From contig NZ_KQ954251.1 in the NCBI RefSeq assembly GCF_001519065.1, positions 434,001 to 498,000 of the forward strand: a stretch of DNA of 64,000 bases. Reading direction: 5' to 3'. Positions 8,828 through 17,339 of this stretch are shown here, piece by piece (positions within the stretch are counted from its first letter, which is position 1; the number at the start of each line of letters is the position of its first letter). Below the pieces are notes generated by a model. The model was not told where the DNA came from. It saw nothing but the letters and a program-made list of their open reading frames with translations, and ran no database searches. The stretch is from Novosphingobium sp. FSW06-99 (lineage in GTDB: Bacteria > Pseudomonadota > Alphaproteobacteria > Sphingomonadales > Sphingomonadaceae). The position numbers were made by a program, and so were the translations under genes.

Positions 8828-10045
8828 CTAGTCCCGAACGCCCGAGCGCGGAAAATCATGCGCCAGCGTGCTGTGCCACGGGGTCTGCAGGCGCGGCACG
8901 CCGGGAATGCGGAAACCGGTCACTTTGTGGCAGCGTTCGCATGTGGGGCCGAGCGCGTTGTGGTGAACATCGTCGCGCACGTGGCAATCGATGCAATGCG
9001 TGCCGACTTTGACTTTGTCGACCGATTGCGGGTGGCAGCCGACGCACGTGACGCGGGTGTGCAGCCCCAGCAGCGGATAGCCGGTCCTGGCATGGTCGAA
9101 CGTGGAAACTTTCCACGTCGTCTGGCTGTGGCAGCTTTCGCATTTGGGGCCGTCGGCACCGCGATGGACATCGTCCTTGGTATGGCATCCGGCACAGGCC
9201 ACCGGCGCGCGCGCGGGGCGCACCGTTTCGGCATGGCAGTCGATACAGGCCACGGCGCGATGCGCCTCGCGCAAGGGAAACGCCTTTACGGTGTCATGGT
9301 CGAATCGGATCGTGCGCCAGTCGGCAGTGGTGTGACACTGCGCGCATTGCGGGCCATCGGCGCCCCGGTGAACATCCTTGGACAGATGGCACGACACGCA
9401 CGCAGTCGGCGCATCGTGCCAGTGTTCGCCCTTGTGGCAGTCGATGCAGCCGGTGGTGCGATGCGCGCCGGTCAACGGATAGCGCGTGCGGTCGTGGTCG
9501 AACGGCAGCACATCCTTCCACCGCACGGTGGTGTGGCACGACTGGCATTGCGGGCCGAGCAGGCCGCGATGGACATCCGCACGGCGGTGGCACGCGGCGC
9601 AGGCCTGCGGCGTTTCGCGGAAATGCGCCATGCCGACATGGCACGCGGCGCAACGGGTGTGCCGATGCGCACCGGTCAGGTGATAAATCGACCATGTCTG
9701 GTGGTTGAACGTGTCGGGGGCAAACGCCGCCAGCGCATGCGCCTTGCCCTGATGTTCGACATGGCAGGCGCGGCACGGCTGGGTCCGTGCGTCGGCCAAA
9801 CTGCCGTGAAACCGGGTGTGCGTGGCGCGATCACGCGCGATGCCGGTGTGGCAGGTCAGGCATTGCGCCGGCTGGGTCGCGCGCTTGAACTGCACGTGGC
9901 ACGCGTTGCAGCGCGTTTCCAGATGGGCATGCGCCGATGACAGCGGGCCTGGGCTGACCAGCCGTTCGATCACCGTTTCGGCATGCAAGGCGCCTGCCAG
10001 CATGACACCGGCGAACACCAGCACAAGGCGCGACAGCCACCGCAT
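8828..10045 (-). CDS. Periplasmic multiheme cytochrome c with 15 CXXCH sites
   Basis: 405 residues with a signal peptide (MRWLSRLVLVFAG... ending ALHA near 22) and fifteen CXXCH heme sites. After three N-terminal sites, the rest consists of four internal repeats of about 65 residues (roughly 113-176, 183-244, 248-311 and 317-377). Each has FDH-x-PL-x-H at its start, then one CXXCH, then CXXCHxxxDVHRG-x-GPxCxxCH. The many extra His residues suit bis-His ligation, as in class III (c3/c7-like) cytochromes. Its start overlaps the stop of the upstream membrane cytochrome b gene in TGATG, so the two are translationally coupled and probably form one electron-transfer unit. A longer in-frame reading back to 10369 is a shadow of the upstream gene. 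Confidence 0.9.
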   Translation of the reverse strand: MRWLSRLVLVFAGVMLAGALHAETVIERLVSPGPLSSAHAHLETRCNACHVQFKRATQPAQCLTCHTGIARDRATHTRFHGSLADARTQPCRACHVEHQGKAHALAAFAPDTFNHQTWSIYHLTGAHRHTRCAACHVGMAHFRETPQACAACHRRADVHRGLLGPQCQSCHTTVRWKDVLPFDHDRTRYPLTGAHRTTGCIDCHKGEHWHDAPTACVSCHLSKDVHRGADGPQCAQCHTTADWRTIRFDHDTVKAFPLREAHRAVACIDCHAETVRPARAPVACAGCHTKDDVHRGADGPKCESCHSQTTWKVSTFDHARTGYPLLGLHTRVTCVGCHPQSVDKVKVGTHCIDCHVRDDVHHNALGPTCERCHKVTGFRIPGVPRLQTPWHSTLAHDFPRSGVRD

Positions 10046-10584
10046 CAGTAGGCGTGCGCCATATAGACATGCAGCAGCACCGCCCCTGTCAGCACGAAGT
10101 AGAGCGGCACGTGCAGGTAATGCCAGGCCTCGACCAGCACAGTGCCCCAGCGCGCGCCACTGCGCCGCGCCGGGCCGAGCGCATAGCGCGCGATCGCCCC
10201 GCTCAGCACCACCAACCCGGTCGCGGCGAGCGCAAAGCTGCTGTTGAGCGAGCCCCAGGCAAACCGCGCATGGATCACCACCGCCACCGCACCGAACAGC
10301 CCGAGCAGGACATGCGCGTTGTACCACGCCGCCACCGACCCCGGACCGGCGGGCACCCGCTTGCGCCACGAAAACCCCAGCAAGGCCAGCATCATCAACG
10401 ATCCGACCAACCCCAGCAGATAGCCCGGCCAGCGATGCGGATCGAGCGCGTCATCACCGCGCGCGCGCCAGCCCCAGGCGAGCAAGGCGAGCGCCAGCGC
10501 GACCGCGGCAATATCCGGCCAGACGCGCCGCGACGGCCCGGGCTTTACCTCAACATCGCCGATCTTGTGCGTCAGGCCGGGCAT
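10045..10584 (-). CDS. Membrane cytochrome b-like protein partnered with the multiheme cytochrome
   Basis: About 179 residues with four membrane helices (WPDIAAVALALALLAWG, YLLGLVGSLMMLALLGF, AHVLLGLFGAVAVVIH, HVPLYFVLTGAVLLH). Histidines placed as in b561/b-type diheme proteins are AWYNAHVLL, VVIHARF, AWHYLHVP and LLHVYMAH. It probably passes electrons between the quinone pool or cytoplasmic donors and the 15-heme periplasmic cytochrome encoded directly downstream. The ATG at 10584 has AGGAG close upstream; a TTG at 10680 would add 32 residues without membrane features. Its promoter region (10585-10699) is shared divergently with the ferredoxin-flavoprotein gene. Confidence 0.75.
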   Translation of the reverse strand: MPGLTHKIGDVEVKPGPSRRVWPDIAAVALALALLAWGWRARGDDALDPHRWPGYLLGLVGSLMMLALLGFSWRKRVPAGPGSVAAWYNAHVLLGLFGAVAVVIHARFAWGSLNSSFALAATGLVVLSGAIARYALGPARRSGARWGTVLVEAWHYLHVPLYFVLTGAVLLHVYMAHAY

Positions 10585-10699
10585 GGGCTCCTGCTGTGTC
10601 GCGACTCCATCCTTGTTCGCGTTCAGCGCTGTGATGCCAGATTTCGCTGGAAATCGCGGCACAATTGTCTTCTCTCGCAAAACAAGGAATGTCAGCCCG

Positions 10700-12058
10700 A
10701 TGATCGCCGCCTATGCCCTCGTCCCGGTCTATGCGCTGCCGCTGGCACTGGCGGTGGCCGGATGGGCGCGCCACCATGCCCGGCGCACGCGGCGCAACCG
10801 TGATCTGCTGTCGCACAACCGCGCGGCCGGGCTGGCCGAACCGCCCAGCCTGCACCCGCGCATCGATCCGGCCCGCTGCATCGGTTGCGGGGCCTGTGTG
10901 CGCGCCTGCCCCGAACACGATGTGCTGGGGCTGATCGGTCGCACCGCAACGCTGATCGAGCCGTGGGCCTGCGTCGGCCACGGGGTGTGCCGCGATGCCT
11001 GCCCGGCCGGCGCGATCACGCTGGTGTTCGGCACGCCGACGCGCGGGATCGACGTGCCGGTGCTGGGCCCGGGTGGCGAAACCAGCATTCCCGGCATCCA
11101 TATCGCGGGCGAACTGGGCGGACTGGGCCTGATCCGCAATGCCATCACCCAGGGCAGCGCGACCATCGACCATATGGCCGCCGCGCTCAAAACCGCCCCC
11201 TCCGACGACCGGCTCGACGTGGTGATTGTCGGCTGCGGCCCGGCCGGGTTGGCCGCCGCACTGGGGGCCATGGCGCATGGTCTGCGCTTTGTAGCGATCG
11301 ATCAGGCGAGCCTTGGCGGGTCGGTCGCGCATTACCCGCGCGGCAAGCTGGTGATGACCGCGCCCGCCACGCTGCCGCTGATCGGTGAAGTGCGGCTGGG
11401 CGCGATCAGCAAGGAGGGGTTGTTGCACTTCTGGCAGGATGTGCTGGCCCGCACCGGGCTTGCCCCCCGCTTTGAAGAACGCGTGCGCACTGTAGAGCGC
11501 GAGGGCGATGGCTTTGTGGTGATAACCGACCATGCGCGCCATCGCACGCGCCGCGTGCTGCTGGCGACCGGGCGCGGCGGCACGCCGCGCCGGTTGCATG
11601 TGCCGGGCGAAGATCTGGCCAAAGTGGTCTACCGGCTGAGCGATCCGGGGCAATATGCCGAACAGCGGATCGTGGTGGTGGGCGGCGGCGACGCCGCGCT
11701 GGAGGCGGCGATCGCGCTGGCCGAAGTGCCCGGCACCACGGTCACGCTGGTGCATCGCGGCGCGGGTTTTGCCCGCGCGCGCGCCGCCAATCGCATGGCG
11801 GTAGAGCACCTGGAGGCCGCCGGGACGATCACCGTGCATCGCCACACGCAACCCGTGGCGATCACCCCCGACACGATTGCGATCGCCAGTCCCGATGGCA
11901 CGCACAATCTGGCCAACGATGCGGTGATCGCCTGCCTTGGCGGCACCATGCCGCGCGAATGGCTGGCCCACATCGGCGTGGCGGTGGAAACCCACCATGG
12001 CCTGCCGATGGGGCCCGACCTGGTTCAGCCCAGCGCTTCGAGCGCCTTGTCGACGTAA
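10700..12058 (+). CDS. Ferredoxin-flavoprotein of the thioredoxin-reductase/GltD type
   Basis: 452 residues. An N-terminal hydrophobic anchor (about 1-20) is followed by a ferredoxin domain with CIGCGACVRACP and then CVGHGVCRDACP, in which His replaces the second Cys of the second cluster. The flavin part has VVIVGCGPAGLAAALG near 172-187 and a second Rossmann motif VVVGGGDAALEAA near 325, as in thioredoxin reductase-like NAD(P)H:acceptor oxidoreductases. An AGELGGLGLI segment links the two parts. The RBS AAGGA lies 10 bases before the ATG. It is divergent from the cytochrome b/c pair, so it plausibly feeds them electrons from NAD(P)H or ferredoxin. The last ~15 residues are read into the 3' end of the convergent Rieske gene. 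Confidence 0.82.
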   Translation: MIAAYALVPVYALPLALAVAGWARHHARRTRRNRDLLSHNRAAGLAEPPSLHPRIDPARCIGCGACVRACPEHDVLGLIGRTATLIEPWACVGHGVCRDACPAGAITLVFGTPTRGIDVPVLGPGGETSIPGIHIAGELGGLGLIRNAITQGSATIDHMAAALKTAPSDDRLDVVIVGCGPAGLAAALGAMAHGLRFVAIDQASLGGSVAHYPRGKLVMTAPATLPLIGEVRLGAISKEGLLHFWQDVLARTGLAPRFEERVRTVEREGDGFVVITDHARHRTRRVLLATGRGGTPRRLHVPGEDLAKVVYRLSDPGQYAEQRIVVVGGGDAALEAAIALAEVPGTTVTLVHRGAGFARARAANRMAVEHLEAAGTITVHRHTQPVAITPDTIAIASPDGTHNLANDAVIACLGGTMPREWLAHIGVAVETHHGLPMGPDLVQPSASSALST

Positions 12059-13257
12059 AACGTCTTGAACGCCTCGACGAGCTTTTCCTCGTTGGAGTAG
12101 CGCCCCGGACGATAGCCGTCGGACAGGATGCCGGCATGGTTGTATTCGGCCAGCAGGCGATCCTGTTCGTTGGTCGCGCGCCACACCGAGCTGAGATAGG
12201 CGGGATCGTAATCAACACCTTCGACCGCATCTTCGTGCACCAGCCAACTGGTGCGCAACAGCGTCTTGTCCGCCGCCAGCGGCATCACGCTGAACGTAAC
12301 GACATGGTCGCAGCAGAAATGGTGCCAACTGTTGGGCTGGGTCCACACCGACAGGCTGGTTTCCTCGCGGTCGCCATGCGGCCAGATCAGCTTTTTGCAG
12401 GCGGGCTTGCCATCCATCGTCTGCGACACCGCGCCGGGCGCCAGATTGATGCGCGCGACGCGGTGCCACCAACCATCGGGAAATTCGACCAGATCACGAT
12501 AGATGCCAAGTTCGCGCCAATGCGCACGCATCGCCTCGATTGCGGCTTCACCTTGTGTGGCGTCGCCATCGCGGTTGTCTTCGGGCAGGCCTTTGCCGAA
12601 CCCGTTGCCATCGAGCGAATTGAGCAACTCGGGATGGTTGCTTTCGCAGTGATAGCATTCGCGATTGTTTTCCATCACCAGTTTCCAGTTGGCCTGATCG
12701 ACCAGATCGTACTGGTCGGCCACTTTCATCCGGTCGAGGTCATAGAGCGCGATCTGCGCGCTGATATCCGCCCTGGCCCGGTCGATCGGCGGCGGATTGT
12801 CCGACAGGCACACGAACAGCAGGCCGCCCAGATTTTCGATTGCCACCGGGCGCAGGCCGTTCTGGGCCTTTTCAAAATCATCGGGCATGCCCCGCGCGGC
12901 CAGCAGCTTGCCATCGAGGCCAAAGCTCCAGAAGTGATAGGGGCACGTCAGCCGCCCGCCGCTGCCGGTGGGCTGGTTGCAGATTTTCGCGCCGCGATGC
13001 GTGCAGGTGTTGTGAAACGCGCGCACCGCGCCATCGCGACCGCGCACGATGATCACCGAATTGCGCCCGAGTTCGAACTGATACCAGTCGCCCGGCTTTT
13101 TCACATGCGCGACCGTGCAGGCATAGAGCCACACCGATTTGAGCATGACCTGGGTGTCGAAACGAAAGGCCTCGTCGCTGACGTACAAGTCGCGCGGCAG
13201 GGTATGGCCCGCGCGCACCTGGGCGAGCTGGGCCGAAATGGCGTCGAAATGATGCAT
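12025..13257 (-). CDS. Rieske oxygenase, GbcA/stachydrine-demethylase-like alpha subunit
   Basis: About 410 residues. The Rieske [2Fe-2S] site is CTHRG followed 16 residues later by CPYH. The mononuclear iron site includes ENNRECYHCESNHPEL. The ENNRECYHC form and the C-terminal TNEQD/PGRYS region are those of glycine-betaine monooxygenase GbcA and stachydrine demethylase rather than of aromatic-ring dioxygenases. These N-demethylate quaternary amines and release formaldehyde. No dedicated GbcB-type reductase is next to it; the flavoprotein at 10700 or the reductase at 31670 might serve. The start at 13257 (MHHFDAIS) is preferred over 13290. Its 3' end overlaps the convergent flavoprotein by 34 bp. 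It may feed methylamines into the cluster downstream. Confidence 0.8.
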   Translation of the reverse strand: MHHFDAISAQLAQVRAGHTLPRDLYVSDEAFRFDTQVMLKSVWLYACTVAHVKKPGDWYQFELGRNSVIIVRGRDGAVRAFHNTCTHRGAKICNQPTGSGGRLTCPYHFWSFGLDGKLLAARGMPDDFEKAQNGLRPVAIENLGGLLFVCLSDNPPPIDRARADISAQIALYDLDRMKVADQYDLVDQANWKLVMENNRECYHCESNHPELLNSLDGNGFGKGLPEDNRDGDATQGEAAIEAMRAHWRELGIYRDLVEFPDGWWHRVARINLAPGAVSQTMDGKPACKKLIWPHGDREETSLSVWTQPNSWHHFCCDHVVTFSVMPLAADKTLLRTSWLVHEDAVEGVDYDPAYLSSVWRATNEQDRLLAEYNHAGILSDGYRPGRYSNEEKLVEAFKTFYVDKALEALG

Positions 13258-13650
13258 GATGACAGATCCGGTCTGGCCAGCGCGGGGCATGGCCGTGGGG
13301 TTTGCAGAACAAGGGGTTCGCTCGCCGCGCGGTGGCGGCGTCAGTGTTCAACCCCGCCACACGGTGGCCGTTCGCTGCGCCGGATCAGGATCTTGTACAT
13401 TGTCCGGCACCTAGGCGCGGCGGGCCGCGATGGATTTGACCTGGATCAACCGTGCCGTGACGGCATGCGAAAAACCACCGCAACGCGCCATTCCGGCTGC
13501 CGGCAATGTTTCTTCTAGGCTAAAATATTTTCCCCACGCTTAAAAAGGTGGCCTACACGGGTTGTGGGGCTGAACGGATTGCGTACCTTGTGAGTCGTGA
13601 GTCACGACAGGCCCGCGATGGCGAGTGATGAATTCTAAGGGGAGCAATTC
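13258..13650. other. 393-bp intergenic control region between Rieske oxygenase and TonB receptor
   Basis: This non-coding stretch holds divergent promoters. Visible elements are an AT-rich box AAAATATTTTCCCC at 13522-13535, a perfect 15-bp palindrome at 13594-13608 and a strong ribosome site (AAGGGGAG) at about 13638-13645 serving the TonB receptor. No small ORF with a convincing start was found. Confidence 0.5.
13594..13608. promoter_or_regulatory. Perfect palindrome GTCGTGAGTCACGAC, candidate operator
   Basis: Two 7-base half-sites, GTCGTGA and TCACGAC, flank a single G, about 43 bp before the start of the TonB receptor. Position and symmetry suit a dimeric repressor or activator site; the protein that binds it is unknown. 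Confidence 0.4.
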
Positions 13651-16236
13651 ATGAGCAAGACCACGCCTGAGGGGGCACCTGTTTCCACGATTGTCGAAGG
13701 CGCGACTGTGCGCCGAAGGTCGGCCACGCATCACGCGCTGACCGCCGGATTGCTGGCCGGCGCCGCGCTGATCGCGTGTGGACCCGGTGCGGCCCGTGCC
13801 GAAACCGCGCCGGCTGCCGCCCCGGCCGTCGCCGATGCGGCCCCGCCTGCCGCATCGCCCGACATCGTGGTGACCGCGCAGCGCCGCGAACAGAAACTGA
13901 AGGATGTCGGCATCGCGATTACGGTGCTCGACAAGGAAACCATCCACGATCTCAACATCACCAACGCGACCGACGTGGTCCGCGCGATCCCCAACTTGCG
14001 CTACAACGCCTATGCATCGAGCCAGGTGGTGTTCAACATCCGCGGCGTGTCGATGACATCGTATGGCGATGAACAGGAACCGCCGATCGCGGTCTATCAG
14101 GACGACAGCTATTCGTCGTCGATGGCGACCGCCGGGTTCCCGATTTTCGACCTTGCCCGCACCGAGGCGCTGCGCGGTCCGCAAGGCACTTTGTTTGGCC
14201 GCAACGCCACCGGCGGTGCGATCCAGTTCATTTCGGCGCAACCGAAAGACGATACCGAAGGCTTTCTCTCGGCAAGCTTTGGCCGTTTCAACGAGACCAT
14301 TCTCGAGGGCGCGCTGCAGGGCCAGGTCGCCAAGAATCTCGATGTGCGCGTGTCGGGGCTCTATGACCACGACGACGGCTATATCGAGGATGTCATTCCC
14401 GGCCAGCCCGCGCGCGGCGGCAACAACCACTGGGCCTTGCGCGGCATTTTCAAATGGTCACCTTCTTCGGACTTCACCGCCAAGCTGACCTTGCGCTATG
14501 CCGAATCCGACCATGAACGCCAGGGCGCGATGTACGCGCTGTCGCCATCGTGCCCCAACGCGCAATATCAGGGCGTCAACCTGCCCGCCAATGTGATCTG
14601 CCCGTATTGGGCGCCCAATTCGTCGTACAACCTGCCTGGCTATGCCCCGTCGGCTGGCTTTGGCACCAACACCACGCCAGGCGCGATGGCCACCGGTTTC
14701 AACGGCGTGATCAATGGCCAGACCGTGGTGGCATGGCGCGGCGGCAATCCCTGGCAGATTGCCGCAACCGGCGATCCCTATGTCAATCGGCAGTTCTTTG
14801 GCGCCACGTATCGCATCGATGCCAAGGCCGGCGTGTTCGATATCACCTCGATCACCGATTACCAGTACCTCAACAAGTTCTACAACGAAGTGGGCGATAG
14901 CCAGCCCGAATTTCCCTATGTTCAGGGTGAGACGTATACCCCCGGCCCCTGCCCCGGCAATATTTCGATCACCTGTTATGCGCCGGGCACGATCTTCAAC
15001 CAGCGGATGCGCATGAACCAGTTCTCTGAAGAACTGCGGGCGGCCACCACGTTCGGCAAGAACTATCTGGTGTTCGGCGCGTTCGGCATGTCGATCGAAA
15101 GCCATTTCCACGCGCAATATGCCACGCCGTTCGACGAATATGACCCGCAGGTTCAATACTATCAACAGACCCGCAGCTTTGCGTTCTTTGCCCAGGATGA
15201 ATACAAGTTCAACGATCAGTGGAAACTGATCGGCGGGGCACGCTACTGGCAGGATCACAAACTGGGCTGCTATAACGGGCAGGAATACTGGTCGGGCTTT
15301 TCAATGCATTACTGCCCCGACGGGGTCAGCTTCAACGATCCCACCAATGGCGTATCGGGCAGCGCGGCGGCAGGCGATTTCTCGATTCCCAACAATGTTG
15401 CCGACGAAACCTATCGCGGCGTGACCGCGCGTGCCGAACTCGATTTCAAGCCGACCACGGCCACGCTGATCTATGCCGCCTACAACCGGGGATCGAAATC
15501 GGGCGGGTTCAGCTTTTCCACCGGCACGCCCACGCTCAACGCCGCTGTCCCCGGTGTCGAGATTGCCGATGCGGCGGTCTATGACACGATTAACGGGATC
15601 GCGTTCAAGCCCGAAGTGCTGACCGACTGGGAAGTGGGCATCAAGACCAGCCTGCCGTTTCATTCCAACCTGAACCTGGTCGGCTATTACTACGATTACC
15701 ACAATTATCAGGCATTTGTGCAAGTCGGCTATTCGCAGGAAATCCGCAACCTGCATGCCAGTGCTGGCGGGGTTGAGGCCGAATTCAGCACCCATCCGAT
15801 CGCCGGGCTGACCGTCAATCTGTCGGAAAGCTGGGAAGAAAGCCATGTTCCGAACGTGCTGCTGCCCGATGGGGTGACTTATGTCGAGCACGATCTGCCG
15901 CAGGCGCCGCACTGGTCGGGCAATGCGCTGGTGCGCTATGAATTCGAACTGGCCGGCGGCATGGCGATGATCCAGGGCGATGCCATGTATCAGTCGCACA
16001 TGTGCTTTACCCTGCTGTGCGCCCCGGTCGAACAGGAACCCGGTTACAACGTCGAAAACGCGCGCATCGGCTATACGCCCAAGGACAGCAATTTCGATTT
16101 CGCGTTCTATGTGAACAATATCTTCAACCGCGCCTATCGCATCTATGCCTATGACGGGACGCTCTATTCGGGCGCAACGCAGTCGGACTATGCCCGTCCG
16201 CGCACCTGGGGCTTCAACGTGCGGTACCACTTCTGA
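13651..16236 (+). CDS. TonB-dependent outer-membrane receptor
   Basis: 861 residues. An unusually long, Ala-rich N-terminal leader ends near ARA (about 50) and is followed by an Ala/Pro linker. The TonB box region and plug follow: DIVVTAQRREQKLKDVGIAI, then plug motifs FNIRGVSM and EALRGPQGTLFGRNATGG. The barrel ends in VRYHF with a terminal Phe. This is the sphingomonad-type TonB receptor class that imports ferric siderophores, vitamins or organic substrates. The ligand is unknown. Its position between a quaternary-amine-type oxygenase and the methylamine cluster suggests, but does not prove, uptake of a related substrate. A hairpin follows its stop. Confidence 0.93.
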   Translation: MSKTTPEGAPVSTIVEGATVRRRSATHHALTAGLLAGAALIACGPGAARAETAPAAAPAVADAAPPAASPDIVVTAQRREQKLKDVGIAITVLDKETIHDLNITNATDVVRAIPNLRYNAYASSQVVFNIRGVSMTSYGDEQEPPIAVYQDDSYSSSMATAGFPIFDLARTEALRGPQGTLFGRNATGGAIQFISAQPKDDTEGFLSASFGRFNETILEGALQGQVAKNLDVRVSGLYDHDDGYIEDVIPGQPARGGNNHWALRGIFKWSPSSDFTAKLTLRYAESDHERQGAMYALSPSCPNAQYQGVNLPANVICPYWAPNSSYNLPGYAPSAGFGTNTTPGAMATGFNGVINGQTVVAWRGGNPWQIAATGDPYVNRQFFGATYRIDAKAGVFDITSITDYQYLNKFYNEVGDSQPEFPYVQGETYTPGPCPGNISITCYAPGTIFNQRMRMNQFSEELRAATTFGKNYLVFGAFGMSIESHFHAQYATPFDEYDPQVQYYQQTRSFAFFAQDEYKFNDQWKLIGGARYWQDHKLGCYNGQEYWSGFSMHYCPDGVSFNDPTNGVSGSAAAGDFSIPNNVADETYRGVTARAELDFKPTTATLIYAAYNRGSKSGGFSFSTGTPTLNAAVPGVEIADAAVYDTINGIAFKPEVLTDWEVGIKTSLPFHSNLNLVGYYYDYHNYQAFVQVGYSQEIRNLHASAGGVEAEFSTHPIAGLTVNLSESWEESHVPNVLLPDGVTYVEHDLPQAPHWSGNALVRYEFELAGGMAMIQGDAMYQSHMCFTLLCAPVEQEPGYNVENARIGYTPKDSNFDFAFYVNNIFNRAYRIYAYDGTLYSGATQSDYARPRTWGFNVRYHF

Positions 16237-16244
16237 CCAGTGCA

Positions 16245-16277
16245 AGTCCCGGATCGCCGCACGGGTGATCCGGGACT
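16245..16277. terminator. Hairpin between convergent genes
   Basis: A perfect 11-bp stem (AGTCCCGGATC / GATCCGGGACT) with an 11-base loop lies exactly between the TonB receptor stop and the stop of the opposing regulator. No T-run follows on either strand, so it is a plausible but weak bidirectional terminator. Confidence 0.6.
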
Positions 16278-17247
16278 ATGGCTTGCGCAGCGCCGACGGC
16301 GGCACGCCAAACCGCTGGCGCATGACGCGCGAAAAATGCGCCGCGCTGACAAACCCGCAATCGAGCGCGACTGCCGTCACACTGGCATCGGTCGTACGCA
16401 GGCGATGCGCCGCGCTGTCGAGCCGCAGGGCCAACATGGTCTGCGCCATGGTCTGCCCCAGATGCACCTGAAACAGCCGTTCAACCTGGCGCAGCGAGCG
16501 TCCGCAGGCCGCCGCGATGGCGGTGCGCGACGGTGGGCTGTCGAGACTGGCCTCGATCATCGCCAGAGCCTGCAGCACAATCCGGTTGGTGGTGCCGTGG
16601 CGTTCGGACGCGCTCGGCCTTTGTGGCCCGGCGGCGTCGCGCGGGGTGGTGCGGATGAACCATTCACCGACCCGTTGCGCCAGATCGTCGCCATGATCCC
16701 GCGCGATCAGCGCCAGCGCCAGATCCAGCCCTGCCGTACCCCCAGCACACGTGATGATCGGCCCGTCGATCACATAGAGCCCGCTATCAAGCGTGATCGC
16801 GGGAAATTCCTGCGCCAGCAACGCACGGTGTTCCCAATGGATGGTCGCGCGTCGCCCCGCCAGCAAACCCGCGCGCGCCATCACATAGGGCCCGCCCGAG
16901 ATCCCGGCGATGGCACAGCCCCCGCGTGCCAACTGGCGCAGCCAGCCAAACGTGGCGGCATCGCTGAAACCGCGCGGATCGCCTCCGGCAAACACGAACA
17001 GCCGCGCGCAATCGAACCGTTGCCCCACCGGCGCATCGGCCAGGATGCGCGCGCCGCTGCTTGCCTCTACCGCCGCGCCATCGGGCGAAACATGGTGCCA
17101 GGCATAGAGCGGTTTGCCCGACAACGTGTTGGCGGCACGAAACGCCTCGACCAGCGTGGCATAGCCCATCAGCGCAAAGCCGGGAATCAACAACAGGCCA
17201 AGCGGCATCGGCGCAGCAGAAGGGATACGAATGTCGCTGGGAGACAT
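16276..17247 (-). CDS. GlxA-type AraC-family regulator with DJ-1/PfpI domain
   Basis: 323 residues. The N-terminal half is a class I glutamine-amidotransferase/DJ-1-like sensor domain (LLLIPGFALMGYATLVEAFRAAN, and the nucleophile-elbow region GGCAIAGISGGPYVMA, where the usual Cys is not obvious). The C-terminal AraC-type double helix-turn-helix runs from about 235 to 320 (TAIAAACGRSLRQVERLF; CGFVSAAHFSRVMRQRFG). GbdR and CdhR, activators of betaine and carnitine catabolism, have this architecture. It is divergent from mgdA across about 92 bp, so it most likely controls the N-methylglutamate dehydrogenase operon. The start at 17247 has AGGA about 8 bases upstream; TTG at 17268 is an alternative. 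Confidence 0.85.
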   Translation of the reverse strand: MSPSDIRIPSAAPMPLGLLLIPGFALMGYATLVEAFRAANTLSGKPLYAWHHVSPDGAAVEASSGARILADAPVGQRFDCARLFVFAGGDPRGFSDAATFGWLRQLARGGCAIAGISGGPYVMARAGLLAGRRATIHWEHRALLAQEFPAITLDSGLYVIDGPIITCAGGTAGLDLALALIARDHGDDLAQRVGEWFIRTTPRDAAGPQRPSASERHGTTNRIVLQALAMIEASLDSPPSRTAIAAACGRSLRQVERLFQVHLGQTMAQTMLALRLDSAAHRLRTTDASVTAVALDCGFVSAAHFSRVMRQRFGVPPSALRKP

Positions 17248-17339
17248 GAATTGTTCCTGATTGGACAAGCATGGTCATTGAAGGCGGCCTAGCTTTCCCG
17301 TCAAGAAATTTAGTTGGTCAGCGCGAAAAAGGGTGTCCA

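Noticed and set aside
8828..10369. A 513-residue open frame for the multiheme cytochrome
   Set aside because: The first ~108 codons are the wrong frame of the upstream cytochrome b gene. The signal peptide starts at 10045 with a TGATG overlap.
12025..13257. Carnitine monooxygenase CntA, which would generate trimethylamine directly
   Set aside because: The active-site stretch reads ENNRECYHC and the C-terminus resembles GbcA/stachydrine demethylase, not the NYLECYHC form of CntA.
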